A DNA stretch of 64,000 bases from an uncultured Porphyromonadaceae bacterium. GTDB lineage: Bacteria > Bacteroidota > Bacteroidia > Bacteroidales > Muribaculaceae. This document shows positions 34,461 to 43,700 of the stretch, piece after piece. The stretch is from the NCBI GenBank assembly GCA_900545955.1, contig URAU01000013.1, positions 14,074 to 78,073 of the forward strand. Reading direction: 5' to 3'. The position numbers were made by a program, and so were the translations under genes. Positions within the stretch are counted from its first letter, which is position 1; every line of letters starts with the position of its first letter. A model generated the notes under the pieces. That model had not been told where the DNA came from, ran no database searches, and saw only the letters and a program-made list of their open reading frames with translations.

Positions 34461-35714
34461 TCAACTTAGCGACAGGAGAATGGCTATGTCGGTATAGCTC
34501 AGGCCGGCGAGCGATGCCACTTTTGGGTTGACGGCTTTGCCCATGAAGGTCAGAACGGCCTGCTGCAACCCCGCCGACAGCGGCAGGCGCGCGCCGGCGC
34601 CGCCCCCTTCGCAGTCGGCAATCTGGTTGAGAAGAGTTATGAAGGTGTCGCTCAGAGCCATGGCGGCCGTGCGCGGCACGGTGCTTCCGGGGTTGATGAA
34701 GCAGTAGCGGCGGTAGGTGGCTTCGTCGTTGAGGTCGTTGACCATCGAGAAGCCTGTGGCCTGGGTACATTTCAGGGTGTCGAGTTCGCCCAGGTCGATG
34801 GGCCGTAGCGACGTAAATGCCCTGCCGGGGCATTCCGATAGGTCGAATACCAGAGCGTTGCGCTTGAGAATTGCCGTGGGGTCGCCGTCGACGGGCAGGG
34901 CGCTGGTGCGCTCGGTGACTACCACGATATCGGCCGTTCGCAGTGCGCTCTCAAGCACACGCGGATGGAGCGACGAACCGATCACTCCCCCTCCCAGCTG
35001 GCGCAGGGCCGTGCGCAGCCGGTAGACATCGTCGTCGAAGAGGCGCACTATGGCTCCAAGGCCCATGGCCGAGCGGGCGGCGGCAGCGGCGGCCAGGCAG
35101 GACCCTATGATTGTCACTTCGCAGGGTATCACCCCGGCGATGCCGCCCAGAAGTATTCCCTTGCCGTTTACGGGGTCGGCGAGCATCGATGCCGCTATGG
35201 TCATGGCGCTGCGTCCGTCGATTTCCGAGAGGATGTCGCCGAACGGGCGGTTGCCCTGCGGATCGCGCACCAGGTCGATTGCGATATTGATTATGCGCCG
35301 CGAGAGCAACTCCTTGATTACCTCCGGGGCACTCTTGCGGTTGAAGTTCGCCAGACTCAGGAGCATGGCGCCGCGGTGGAGCTGACGGATGTCGGAAATC
35401 TCCAGCGGAGCCAGATGTATCACGATGTCGGCGCCGAGGGCCTGCGAGCGCGGACATATCTGCGCCCCGGCGCGCACGTAGGCGCGGTCGCTGTAGTGGA
35501 TATAGGAGGCGGCATCGGCCTCCATCCTTACGGCGAAGCCCATACGCGTGAGCGTGCCCACGGCCTCGGGTGTAAGCGGGAAGCGCTTTTCGGCGTGGTT
35601 GAGGCACTTGGGCAGACCGATAGTGGCGCGTCGGCGCGGAGTGGCTGTTTCGACCATAGCCTCCTTTACGTCGGGAGTCGACTGTGTTTCGGCAGAAGTC
35701 ATTTCATGTGGCAT
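34461..35714 (-). CDS. Alanine dehydrogenase / transhydrogenase-alpha-like protein, 417 aa
   Basis: The protein has the two Rossmann domains of the alanine dehydrogenase-PNT family. The N-terminal part begins IGLPKCLNHAEKRFPLTPEA (the family has xxPKExxxxExRVxLTP) and carries ADIVIHLAPLE. The NAD domain has the glycine motif IIGSCLAAAAAARSAMGLGA, where the usual GxGxxG reads GSCLAA, which is unusual and may weaken cofactor binding. It begins inside aroK (16-base overlap) on the same strand. The natural reaction, alanine deamination or a regulator-like role, is uncertain. Confidence 0.75.
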   Translation of the reverse strand: MPHEMTSAETQSTPDVKEAMVETATPRRRATIGLPKCLNHAEKRFPLTPEAVGTLTRMGFAVRMEADAASYIHYSDRAYVRAGAQICPRSQALGADIVIHLAPLEISDIRQLHRGAMLLSLANFNRKSAPEVIKELLSRRIINIAIDLVRDPQGNRPFGDILSEIDGRSAMTIAASMLADPVNGKGILLGGIAGVIPCEVTIIGSCLAAAAAARSAMGLGAIVRLFDDDVYRLRTALRQLGGGVIGSSLHPRVLESALRTADIVVVTERTSALPVDGDPTAILKRNALVFDLSECPGRAFTSLRPIDLGELDTLKCTQATGFSMVNDLNDEATYRRYCFINPGSTVPRTAAMALSDTFITLLNQIADCEGGGAGARLPLSAGLQQAVLTFMGKAVNPKVASLAGLSYTDIAILLSLS

Positions 35715-36250
35715 TCGATAAGTTTAAGGAATCGTTGGCGTGAGGCCGCAATCTCGTCGGCGGTCTCAAGCAGGTCGGAGGGGAAGGTGAGCGCCGCCTG
35801 CGAGTAGAAGGGTTGGCGTTCGGCCTGTTTGGCGGCGATGAAGCGTCTAAGTTCGTCGTGTGACAGCCCGGCTATGAGAGGGCGCCTGGCTGCTCCCTCC
35901 GAGAGGCGGCGCAGCAGTGCTTCGTCGGAGGCCCGGAGCAGGACGGTCAGACCGTTGGCGTTCATCCACTCCATATTCCCCGGCTGGCAGGGTGTCCCGC
36001 CTCCGCATGCCACCACGGTGCCCGATGTGGCAGCCAGTTTCCGTAGCGTATCTGATTCGAGGCGACGGAAGTACGCCTCTCCCTTTCGGCTGAAGATTTC
36101 GGCCACGGTGGCGTCCTCGGCCTGTTCTACTGCCTCGTCGAGGTCGACAAAACGCAGGTGCACTCCACCCGGGCCGATGGCCCCGTGGAGCGCCCGGCCC
36201 AGGGTGGTTTTCCCTGAGCCCATGAATCCTATGAGGAATATCGGTTTCAG
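35699..36250 (-). CDS. aroK: Shikimate kinase, 174-183 aa, with non-standard start
   Basis: The enzyme phosphorylates shikimate in the aromatic amino-acid pathway. The P-loop is GFMGSGKTTLG. The first ATG (36221-36223) lies inside that loop and would remove the first strand. The frame upstream reads KPIFLIGF, a perfect family opening, but its first codon that could initiate is a CTG (36248-36250). Unless the sequence has an error, translation starts there. The rest is normal: VDLDEAVE, FRRLESDTL with the shikimate-binding Arg, and CGGGTP. It is followed by the alanine dehydrogenase-like gene with a 16-base overlap, and it lies 16 bases after mscL. Confidence 0.85.
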   Translation of the reverse strand: MKPIFLIGFMGSGKTTLGRALHGAIGPGGVHLRFVDLDEAVEQAEDATVAEIFSRKGEAYFRRLESDTLRKLAATSGTVVACGGGTPCQPGNMEWMNANGLTVLLRASDEALLRRLSEGAARRPLIAGLSHDELRRFIAAKQAERQPFYSQAALTFPSDLLETADEIAASRQRFLKLIECHMK

Positions 36251-36266
36251 GCTGCCTGAGCGATGC

Positions 36267-36710
36267 TTACTTTTTAGCCTGCTGCTCCTTGAGGAGGTCG
36301 CGGATTTCGGTAAGAAGCTGTTCTTCCTTCGAAGGCTCGGCGGGAGCGGCTGCTGCTTCTTCCGCCTCGGCCTTGGCCGTGCGTTTGCGCATATTGTTGA
36401 TGAATTTGATCATCACGAAGATACAGAAGGCTACGATGAGGAAATCGACGATGGTCTGCACCCACGCGCCCCAGTTCATCGTAACTTCGGGCTTGAGCAC
36501 TTCCTGGCCGTCGGTCACGGCTTTCTGAATCACCCATTTATAGTCGGTGAAGTTGATGCCGCCGGTAGCCACGCCGACCAGAGGCATGATGATATCGTCG
36601 ACGAGCGAGCTTACGATCTTGCCGAAGGCTGCGCCGATGATTACACCGACTGCCATGTCGACTACGTTGCCTTTCATGGCAAACTCTTTGAATTCTTTTA
36701 CAAACGACAT
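36267..36710 (-). CDS. mscL: Large-conductance mechanosensitive channel, 147 aa
   Basis: The protein opens in the membrane when cell turgor rises. The N-terminal helix MSFVKEFKEFAMKGNVVD and the first membrane helix with VGVIIGAAFGKIVSSLVDD are the most conserved parts of MscL, and the second helix (VDFLIVAFCIFVMIKFI) follows a loop. The C-terminal bundle is acidic and lysine-rich (KEEQLLTEIRDLLKEQQ). Length 147 is normal. The stop lies 16 bases before the aroK coding start, so the two probably share a message. Confidence 0.95.
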   Translation of the reverse strand: MSFVKEFKEFAMKGNVVDMAVGVIIGAAFGKIVSSLVDDIIMPLVGVATGGINFTDYKWVIQKAVTDGQEVLKPEVTMNWGAWVQTIVDFLIVAFCIFVMIKFINNMRKRTAKAEAEEAAAAPAEPSKEEQLLTEIRDLLKEQQAKK

Positions 36711-36811
36711 AGTTGTTAGGGGGTATTATGAGTTGTTAAATTGCTTTTTAGCGGAGGTAGCTGAGATTGCTATGATAGCTAAGGGGGCTATTGTAGCTAC
36801 TCTGTTTGCTG

Positions 36812-37183
36812 TCAGTCGAAGTCGGAGACCGAGGTATTGAATGCATCCATGGCCTCGCTGAAAGCTTCGCCAAAGATGGCTGCGAAAACAACGAGCATGG
36901 CCACAACCGCCACGGATATAATCAGTCCGGCCACGGCCAGGGCGCGCGGCCGCCTGCCCAGCCCTATGCATGAGAATACAAGGCCGAGCACCCATATTAT
37001 CCAGCCGAAAATCGGAATAAACCCGATGAAAAGGCTCAACAGCGAGAATATGAAGCCCAATATGCCCATAACATTGGTGGAATTGCTGGGAGGCGGGGGC
37101 ATATAGGGGTTGTAGGGCTGACGGTACTGTGGCCGCGGAATTTCGGGGATATGCTCGGGCTGACGGTAGGATGGATTTTCCAT
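36812..37183 (-). CDS. Small membrane protein, DUF4190-like, 123 aa
   Basis: The start MENPSYRQP at 37183 is preferred, since the longer frame to 37279 begins inside a palindromic repeat. The N-terminal 40 residues are Pro/Tyr/Gln rich (RPQYRQPYNPYMPPPP), followed by two membrane segments, GILGFIFSLLSLFIGFIPIF and AVAGLIISVAVVAMLVVFAA, with a GLGRRPRA turn between. This layout matches the DUF4190 family of small membrane proteins with a disordered N-terminus. The function is unknown. It is the first gene after a 635-base gap and points toward mscL. Confidence 0.7.
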   Translation of the reverse strand: MENPSYRQPEHIPEIPRPQYRQPYNPYMPPPPSNSTNVMGILGFIFSLLSLFIGFIPIFGWIIWVLGLVFSCIGLGRRPRALAVAGLIISVAVVAMLVVFAAIFGEAFSEAMDAFNTSVSDFD

Positions 37184-37257
37184 AGAGCGCGTATATTCAA
37201 TAGAAGGATAATATGCATGTCGGCCGTTTATGCTGTCTGAAACCTCGTCGTGAGATT

Positions 37258-37374
37258 GTAGGGATGCACCCTGGTGCATCCGTCATCTCTGATGGTCGAT
37301 TTATCGATAGTCGGATGGTGTTGCAGAACCAACAGAATTCACCCATATTGTAGGGACGCACGGCTCGTGCGTCC
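37258..37374. repeat. Two GTAGGGAyGCAC-family palindromes, same orientation
   Basis: The first unit (37258-37281) is GTAGGGATGCACCC then TGGTGCATCC, identical over 22 bases to those at 21258 and 49174. The second (37350-37374) is GTAGGGACGCACG then GCTCGTGCGTCC, a variant in which compensating changes keep the stem (ATGCACC/GGTGCAT becomes ACGCACG/CGTGCGT). They are separated by 68 bases and point the same way, unlike the pair at 21.3 kb. Confidence 0.75.
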
Positions 37375-37600
37375 GTGCGGGGGTAGTGCAACACCCTTAC
37401 TATCCTTTTTGGTGGCAGACATAAATATTATTGCCTTTAGTTATTGTGCAAATATACTAAAATAACACCTCAATACAAAAAAGCGCCGAAAGCATCGCGA
37501 AGAATGCTTCGGCGGTGATGAAAATTTTTTGTTAAATCGAGGTGTATCGTGATTGCGTCTGCCCTGTGAGTGCGGTTGTGGGGGATGCGGTTTTAACTAA

Positions 37601-37690
37601 AAAAAGGTCGTCATCCCGACGACCTTTTTCCTTTAAACCTTTATCTTAATCTAATACTATGAAAAACACACATGCAAAGGAAACAAGTTT
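37601..37690 (-). ncRNA. Candidate small RNA or terminator with conserved-looking A-rich flank
   Basis: AAAAAGGTCGTC (37601-37612) and GACGACCTTTTT (37618-37629) form a perfect stem that works as a terminator in both directions. To its right follows TAAACCTTTATCTTAATC and a block ending at about 37690 that contains ATGAAAAACACACATGC. I have the impression this block recurs in Bacteroidales genomes upstream of such hairpins, which would make a minus-strand RNA of about 90 bases ending at 37601, but this is memory and not a search. Nothing in the sequence shows a function. Confidence 0.4.
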
Positions 37691-37819
37691 TTGGAAACTG
37701 TGCAATAGCGCGGGTGTGTTTTTAACACTTATTCGCTAAAAAATTAGCAAAATTCACCAAAAATTGGCTCGACCGGGCGTATGCGATGCCATATGCGCCA
37801 CAAGCGGGTGCCAAATCGG
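37691..37819. other. AT-rich stretch downstream of menG
   Basis: This gap between the RNA candidate and the menG stop has no gene. It contains the direct AAATTGG/AAAATTAGC-like A/T stretches at 37735-37765, where an RNA promoter for the candidate at 37601-37690 could lie. Confidence 0.3.
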
Positions 37820-38563
37820 CTATTGCGGTTTCCTGGCTGTGTAGATGGCGCACACTCCGAAGGTAAGAGGGGTCAGGCGTGCGTCGGTCAGGCCGGCTTC
37901 CCGCATAATATCGAGCATCCGGCTGCCTCCGGGCATCGCGGCTATCGACTGCGGCAGGTAGGTGTAGGCGCGGCTGTCGGAGCTCACGATGCGACCCACT
38001 GCCGGAATCACGGCGCGGGTATACAGATTATAGAACGGGCGCACGAGTTTCGACCCTGGCACGGCAAGCTCGACCACGCAGAGTATCCCTCTGGGGCGAA
38101 GCACCCGGGCCATTTCGGCGTAGCCTTTGGCAAGCTGCTCGAAATTGCGCACGCCGAAAGCCACTGTGATGGCATCGAACGACGCGTCGGCATAGGGGAG
38201 GGCAAGGCAGTCGGCCTTACGCAGCTCGATGCGGTCGGTGAGCCCGGCCTGTTCGACCTTGCGGCGTCCGAATGCGAGCATTTCTTCGCTCAGGTCTATT
38301 CCGGTGATTGTGGCTTCCGGCATGGAGCGGGCGAGTTGCAGGGCGAAGTCGGCTGTTCCGGTAGCTACGTCGAGAATCGCCTTCGGGCATGTTGCCGCCA
38401 CCATCTCCACGGCCTTGCGGCGCCATCGGCGGTCGATGCCGAGGGTCATGGCGCGGTTCATGAAATCGTAGGCCGGGGCAATGGAGTCGAACATGCGCTC
38501 CACCTGCTCGGTCTTCGAGTCGGCTGAGCCGTAGGGGGTTATCGTTTCGGGTGTGGTGGCCAT
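37820..38563 (-). CDS. menG: Demethylmenaquinone / ubiquinone biosynthesis methyltransferase, 247 aa
   Basis: This SAM-dependent enzyme adds the last methyl group to menaquinone (also named ubiE). The N-terminal VERMFDSIAPAYDFMNRAMT is the family signature, SAM motif I is AILDVATGTADFAL, and FDAITVAFGVRNFEQLAKG is the second UbiE signature. Bacteroidales use menaquinone for fumarate respiration. Its start overlaps the purC stop by one base (TGATG), so the two are translationally coupled although their pathways are unrelated. Length and motifs are normal. Confidence 0.95.
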   Translation of the reverse strand: MATTPETITPYGSADSKTEQVERMFDSIAPAYDFMNRAMTLGIDRRWRRKAVEMVAATCPKAILDVATGTADFALQLARSMPEATITGIDLSEEMLAFGRRKVEQAGLTDRIELRKADCLALPYADASFDAITVAFGVRNFEQLAKGYAEMARVLRPRGILCVVELAVPGSKLVRPFYNLYTRAVIPAVGRIVSSDSRAYTYLPQSIAAMPGGSRMLDIMREAGLTDARLTPLTFGVCAIYTARKPQ

Positions 38564-39513
38564 CAGTCGCGCAGCATGTTGAGGCAGGAGAGCACGTTGT
38601 CGGCAATGCGGCTTTCAAGATGCTCTTCGGGGGCTTTGACGAATTTCTGTCCGGTAATAAGTTCGTACAGCTCGATATAGCGCTCGGATACCTCCTGGCA
38701 GAAAGCATCGGTCATTTCGGGTACAGACTGCCCCTCCTTGCCCATGAATCCATTGTCGATGAGCCACTGACGCACGAATTCCTTCGAGAGCTGGCGCTGG
38801 GCTTCCCCTTTTTCGAAGCGCTCCTCGAAGCCGTCGGCATAGAAGTAGCGGCTGGAGTCGGGGGTGTGGATTTCGTCGATGAGAATAACGCGGCCGGCGC
38901 GTTTGCCGAATTCATATTTTGTGTCGACAAGAATCAGGCCTTTTTCGGCTGCCATCTCGGTGCCGCGGGCGAAGAGCTGGCGCGTATACTGCTCCATCAC
39001 TGCGTAGTCCTCCTCGCTTACCAGACCCTGGGCGATGATTTCCTCGCGCGAGATATTCTCGTCGTGGCCCTCGGCGGCTTTGGTGGTGGGGGTAATGATG
39101 GGCTCGGGGAAGCGCTCGTTCTCGCGCATCCCGTCGGGAAGCTTCACGCCGCATAGCTCGCGCTTGCCGGCTGCATATTCGCGCCATGCGCTTCCGGTGA
39201 GGTAGCCGCGGATAATCATCTCCACGGGGAAGCCCTCGCAGCGGTAGCCTACGGTGACCATCGGGTCGGGCGTGGCCAGGCGCCAGTTGGGCACGAGGTC
39301 GGCGGTAGCCTCAAGGAAGTAGGTAGCTATCTGGTTGAGCACCTGGCCCTTGTAGGGGATGCCTTTCGGGAGGATTACGTCGAATGCCGAGATGCGGTCG
39401 GTAGCCACCATTACGAGGAGGTCGTCGGCCACGGAATAGACGTCGCGCACTTTGCCGTGATACACGTTGGTCTGGCCGGGGAAATGAAAGTCGGTTTTGG
39501 TAAGTGTAGCCAT
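38563..39513 (-). CDS. purC: Phosphoribosylaminoimidazole-succinocarboxamide synthase, 316 aa
   Basis: The enzyme joins aspartate to CAIR in purine synthesis. The start MATLTKTDFHFPGQTNVYHG at 39513 is used since the longer frame to 39588 has no family match. The motifs KVRDVYSVADDLLVMVATDR, SAFDVILPKGIPYKGQVL, EMIIRGYLTGSAWREY and LVDTKYEFGK are intact. The protein is about 60 residues longer than the E. coli form, as in the yeast-like class. It follows phoH after 43 bases on the same strand and overlaps menG. Confidence 0.96.
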   Translation of the reverse strand: MATLTKTDFHFPGQTNVYHGKVRDVYSVADDLLVMVATDRISAFDVILPKGIPYKGQVLNQIATYFLEATADLVPNWRLATPDPMVTVGYRCEGFPVEMIIRGYLTGSAWREYAAGKRELCGVKLPDGMRENERFPEPIITPTTKAAEGHDENISREEIIAQGLVSEEDYAVMEQYTRQLFARGTEMAAEKGLILVDTKYEFGKRAGRVILIDEIHTPDSSRYFYADGFEERFEKGEAQRQLSKEFVRQWLIDNGFMGKEGQSVPEMTDAFCQEVSERYIELYELITGQKFVKAPEEHLESRIADNVLSCLNMLRD

Positions 39514-39556
39514 TGTGGGTTGGATTGGGGGAATATTGGGTGATAAGTTGGTTTTG

Positions 39557-40549
39557 TCATGCCGGGGCTTCGGCGTCAGCGTCCTCATTGCCTTGGGGCG
39601 CCTGCTTCTTCTGCTCCTCGTCGAAAGCCTGGTAGGCTTCCACGATGCGCTGCACCAGCTGATGGCGCACTATGTCCTTCTTGCCGAACTCCACCTTTCC
39701 GATGCCGGGAATGTCGCGGAGTATACGCAGCGCCTGAACGAGTCCCGAAGTGGCCGTGCGCGGCAGGTCGATCTGGGTTACGTCGCCGGTGATTATCATC
39801 TTGGCGTTGACGCCCAGACGTGTGAGGAACATCTTGATTTGGTGGGTGGTGGTGTTCTGCGCCTCGTCGAGCACGATTACAGCGTCGTTGAGCGTGCGGC
39901 CGCGCATAAATGCCAGCGGAGCAATCTGGATTACCTTCGTCTCCATGTATTCCTTGAGCTTGACGGCCGGAATCATATCCTCGAGCGCATCGTAGAGCGG
40001 TTGAAGATAGGGGTCGATTTTGTCCTTCATATCGCCGGGAAGGAAGCCGAGCTTTTCGCCGGCCTCCACTGCTGGGCGCGACAGGATAATCTTCTTTACT
40101 TCGCGGTTTTTCAAGGCTTTGACGGCCAGCGCGATGGCCACATATGTCTTGCCGGTACCGGCCGGTCCGAGGGCGAACGTCAGGTCGTTGTGGCGGAAGC
40201 TGTCGGCGAGTTTCTGCTGGTTGGGGGTACGCGCGGCGATGGGTTTGCCGTTCACGCCGTAGATTATCACTCCGTCGGCACGCGAGTCGTGGGGTGTCTC
40301 GCCCTTCATTATATCGAGGATCACATCCTCGGTGAGTTTGTTGAATTTGGCGCAGTAGGCTTCGAGTTCCTTGATTTTCTTTTCGAATTCCTCGGTCTCG
40401 GCATCGTCGCCTATCACTTTTATCACCGACCCGCGGGCCGCCATGCGCAGCTTGGGGAAAAGGTTGCGGATCAGCTGCATGTTGGAGTTGTTGACCCCGT
40501 AGAAGCTGACGGGATCGGCGCTGTCGATAATTACAATACGTTCTATCAT
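39557..40549 (-). CDS. PhoH-like ATPase, 330 aa
   Basis: The P-loop ATPase domain has GPAGTGKTYVAIALAV (Walker A), a VIVLDEAQNTT Walker B, and ITGDVTQIDLPR sensor region. The N-terminal 100 residues hold a KH-like module (VIKVIGDDAETEEFEKKIK). The protein belongs to the YbeZ-type branch rather than PhoL and is thought to act in rRNA or ribosome maturation, usually with YbeY, which is not nearby. Its acidic C-terminus (GNEDADAEAPA) is variable. It runs divergently from the helicase gene with a 222-base gap. Confidence 0.92.
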   Translation of the reverse strand: MIERIVIIDSADPVSFYGVNNSNMQLIRNLFPKLRMAARGSVIKVIGDDAETEEFEKKIKELEAYCAKFNKLTEDVILDIMKGETPHDSRADGVIIYGVNGKPIAARTPNQQKLADSFRHNDLTFALGPAGTGKTYVAIALAVKALKNREVKKIILSRPAVEAGEKLGFLPGDMKDKIDPYLQPLYDALEDMIPAVKLKEYMETKVIQIAPLAFMRGRTLNDAVIVLDEAQNTTTHQIKMFLTRLGVNAKMIITGDVTQIDLPRTATSGLVQALRILRDIPGIGKVEFGKKDIVRHQLVQRIVEAYQAFDEEQKKQAPQGNEDADAEAPA

Positions 40550-40758
40550 CAGTCGGAATAATTCAGTTGCAAATTTACTAAAAAAAAGTCAAATCAAGGC
40601 TTTTCGGCTACACCTATGGCGGCGTTGTGTATGGAAATCCGGAATTCCGGCGCGTCGCCTCGCCGTGCGGGCTTCCGGTGTGCGTGGCACCCCCTCTGTT
40701 TTATTAACAATGTACGCAAATGGAAGGTTGGTGGTTCGGCGGTTTGATGAAAAAACGT

Positions 40759-40766
40759 TATATTTG
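40759..40766 (+). promoter_or_regulatory. TAnnTTTG box five bases before the helicase start
   Basis: TATATTTG ends at 40766 and the ATG is at 40772. TTCG, one change from TTTG, lies 20 bases upstream of the box (40735-40738). The start of transcription would fall on or near the first codon. Confidence 0.5.
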
Positions 40767-40771
40767 TGGGT

Positions 40772-43700
40772 ATGCTGACAATCCACAAAGCCTCGGCGGG
40801 CTCGGGCAAGACGTTTCAGCTCACCCGCCGCTATCTCAAACACCTTCTCGGCAGAAAAAGCGAAGCCGACGGACGCTACCATCTGCGCGAGCTTCCTGCG
40901 GCCGGACGTCGCAAGCCGATGGCCCACAGCGAGATTCTGGCTGTTACCTTTACCAACAAGGCCACCCAGGAAATGACCGAACGCATCATCAGCGAACTCG
41001 CGCGTCTGGCCGATCCGCGTCCCGACGCCGACCGCGGCGCTCATTTCGATTATTTCCTGGAGGAGTTCCGCACCGACGGCGAGACTCTTGCACGCCATGC
41101 CGGAGCGGCCCTCGAAGACCTCCTGTTCAATTTCTCGTGGTTCAACGTCAGCACGATCGATGCCTTCTTCCAGCGTGTGCTCAACACGTTTACGCGCGAA
41201 CTTGAGCTGTCGCCCACACGCACCGTGGAAATCGACGAGACCTACGCCATAGCCGTGGCCGTGGGCAAGATGCTTCAAAGTATCAATATGCCGGAGCCGT
41301 CGGAGGCCTCGGAGGCCGAGAAAACCCACCGCCGCTATATGGAGCACTGGCTTATGCGCTTCATGCGGGCGAAAGTGGAGAGCGGCGCGTCGGCCAATCT
41401 TTTCTCGCAGTCGTCGGGGCTGCAGCGCGACCTCTTCAGGGAGATTGCGAGCTTCCACAACGAGAAATACAAGCTTCACCGCGCGGAAATCGACGAGTAT
41501 TTCCGCGACCCGTCGAGGCTCGAACGTTTTGCCGCAGCGCTTTCCGAGAAGGGCTATTTCGCGCGCGAGAGCGCGGAGCTCGCGGCCCGCAGCGGCAGTC
41601 TGATGCATGGCTTGGGCGCAATGGGCAGTTCCACCCTCCGGAAGTATCTCGAAGCGTGGGCCGGGGGCGCTCTTGAGGTGAAGAAGGAGAATAAATCCGT
41701 GCCGAAATGGGCCGAAAATCCCGCCGCCGCTTTCAATAAGGGTCAGAACCCGCCTGAAAGCATTCTGACGGAGGTAGGAGCGCTCAGCACCGCAGTGCTT
41801 GAATATAATCTCCGGCGGCGGTTCGCGGCATTGCTCTCCACCCAGCTCTACCAGCTTGGGCTTTTCGGCCAGGTAAACCGCTATCTCGACAGCTACAGGC
41901 GCGACAACGACTCGATGCTCCTTTCCGATACGGGCGATCTTCTCGGCAGCATAATCAGCGAGGAGGAGGCGCCGTTTATTTATGAGCGTATGGGATCGTC
42001 CATCCATCATTTTCTTATCGACGAGTTTCAGGATACGTCGCAGCTGCAGTGGCGAAATCTTGAACCTCTGGTGCTCCAGAGCCTTTCGGAGGGATACGAC
42101 AATCTGATTATCGGCGACGAGAAGCAATGTATATACCGCTTCCGCAACTCCAGCCCCGACCTGCTCGGTTCGGGAGTCGAGACATCGGTGGAAAGTCGTT
42201 TCCCCGGCAGTGTCGACATCCGGGGCGTCGACGTCAGCGAGAACTCCAACTGGCGCAGCTCGCCGCTGGTGGTGAGGTTCAACAACACGCTCTTCAGCTC
42301 GCTGGCGCAGCTTTTTGATCCCGACGGCTCGCGTGGCATCCGCGAAACCTATAGCGGACTGGTGCAGCAGGTCGACGACCGCCACGCCGGTATCCCCGGC
42401 TACGTGTGCGTGCACTTCCTCCCCGACGATGCCGAGGCGGCTGAGACAGTCGACGCCTCCTCCGACGATGCAGACGATATTTCGGCGGCCACGGAAGCCC
42501 GCGAGCTCGACCGCCTCACCCGCGAGATTTCCCGGCAGCTCGACGCCGGATTCCGCCCGTCGGATATTGCTGTACTGGTGCGCAAGGGGTATCAGAGCAA
42601 GAAGGTGATACGGCATCTCATGGCCGTGATGGAGAATCCCGATTCAGGGTGGCACCACGGGCATGTGCCGGTTGTATCGGCCGACTCCATTCCCGTGGGG
42701 ATGTCGCCGGCAGTAAGAATGGTAATCAGCATCCTCACCCTTACCGGCGAGCCATCCAGGATTGTGAGTCCCCACCGACGCCCCGACGCCGACGGCAACC
42801 GGCCGATGGAAGTGAATCCCGTATATCAGCGCAACCGCCTGGTTCACCGCTTCGAAATCGAACGCTTCACCGAAATCGACGATGTAGACGCAGAGGGGAA
42901 TGCCGTGCGCAGGCGGCTCACCGATTCCGAGGCCCTTGCAAAGGCAGTTGCGGCCACCATAAGCGAACCGGGCGACCCCGGCTACGACGAGCGGCAGGCC
43001 GGAATTGATGCCGGCCTCGCACGCCTGAGCAATATTACCACTCCCACGCTCCTGCATCTCACCGAAAGCATAATCCACGATTTTCTGCCGCCGGAATCGC
43101 GTCGCTCCGACATCGCTTTCATCACCGCGCTGCAGGATCTCGTGGCGGAGTTTTCGGAAAACGGCAACAACAGCGTGCGCGACTTCATGGAGTGGTGGAA
43201 TCTGCGCGGACGTTTCACCAACGTGGAGGCGCCCGCCGAGCTGGCCGGTATAAATGTCATGACCATTCATAAGTCGAAGGGACTGGATTTCAAGTGTGTG
43301 CACGTGCCTTTCTTCTCCGATACCGTTGTGGGCGAGGACAATATGTACCGCCACAGCTACGGATGGTATCGCGTGGGGAGCGAGGCCGTTCCCTGGGCTG
43401 CTCCCGGCGATGTTCCGCCGTATATGTTGCTTCCAAATAAATTCAGCAACAAATCGTTCGACTGTCTCGCACCTCAGGCCGAGGCGTGGGAGGCCGAGCA
43501 GATGGTCGACTCCCTAAATGTGGCCTATGTGGCGTTCACCCGCGCGGTCAACGAGCTTATCATCTACGTCGATAAGCTCGACGGCGCCCGTGATGAGCGT
43601 GAGAAGAAGGAAAAACCGGCCGAGCGGTTGGGTTGGGGCGACTGTATCAAGAAAGCGATAGAATGTGCCACCCCCTCCATGATTGCGTCCCTTGATGAGT

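Noticed and set aside
40589..42616. 675-codon frame opposite the helicase
   Set aside because: It is antisense to conserved helicase motifs and has no family features.
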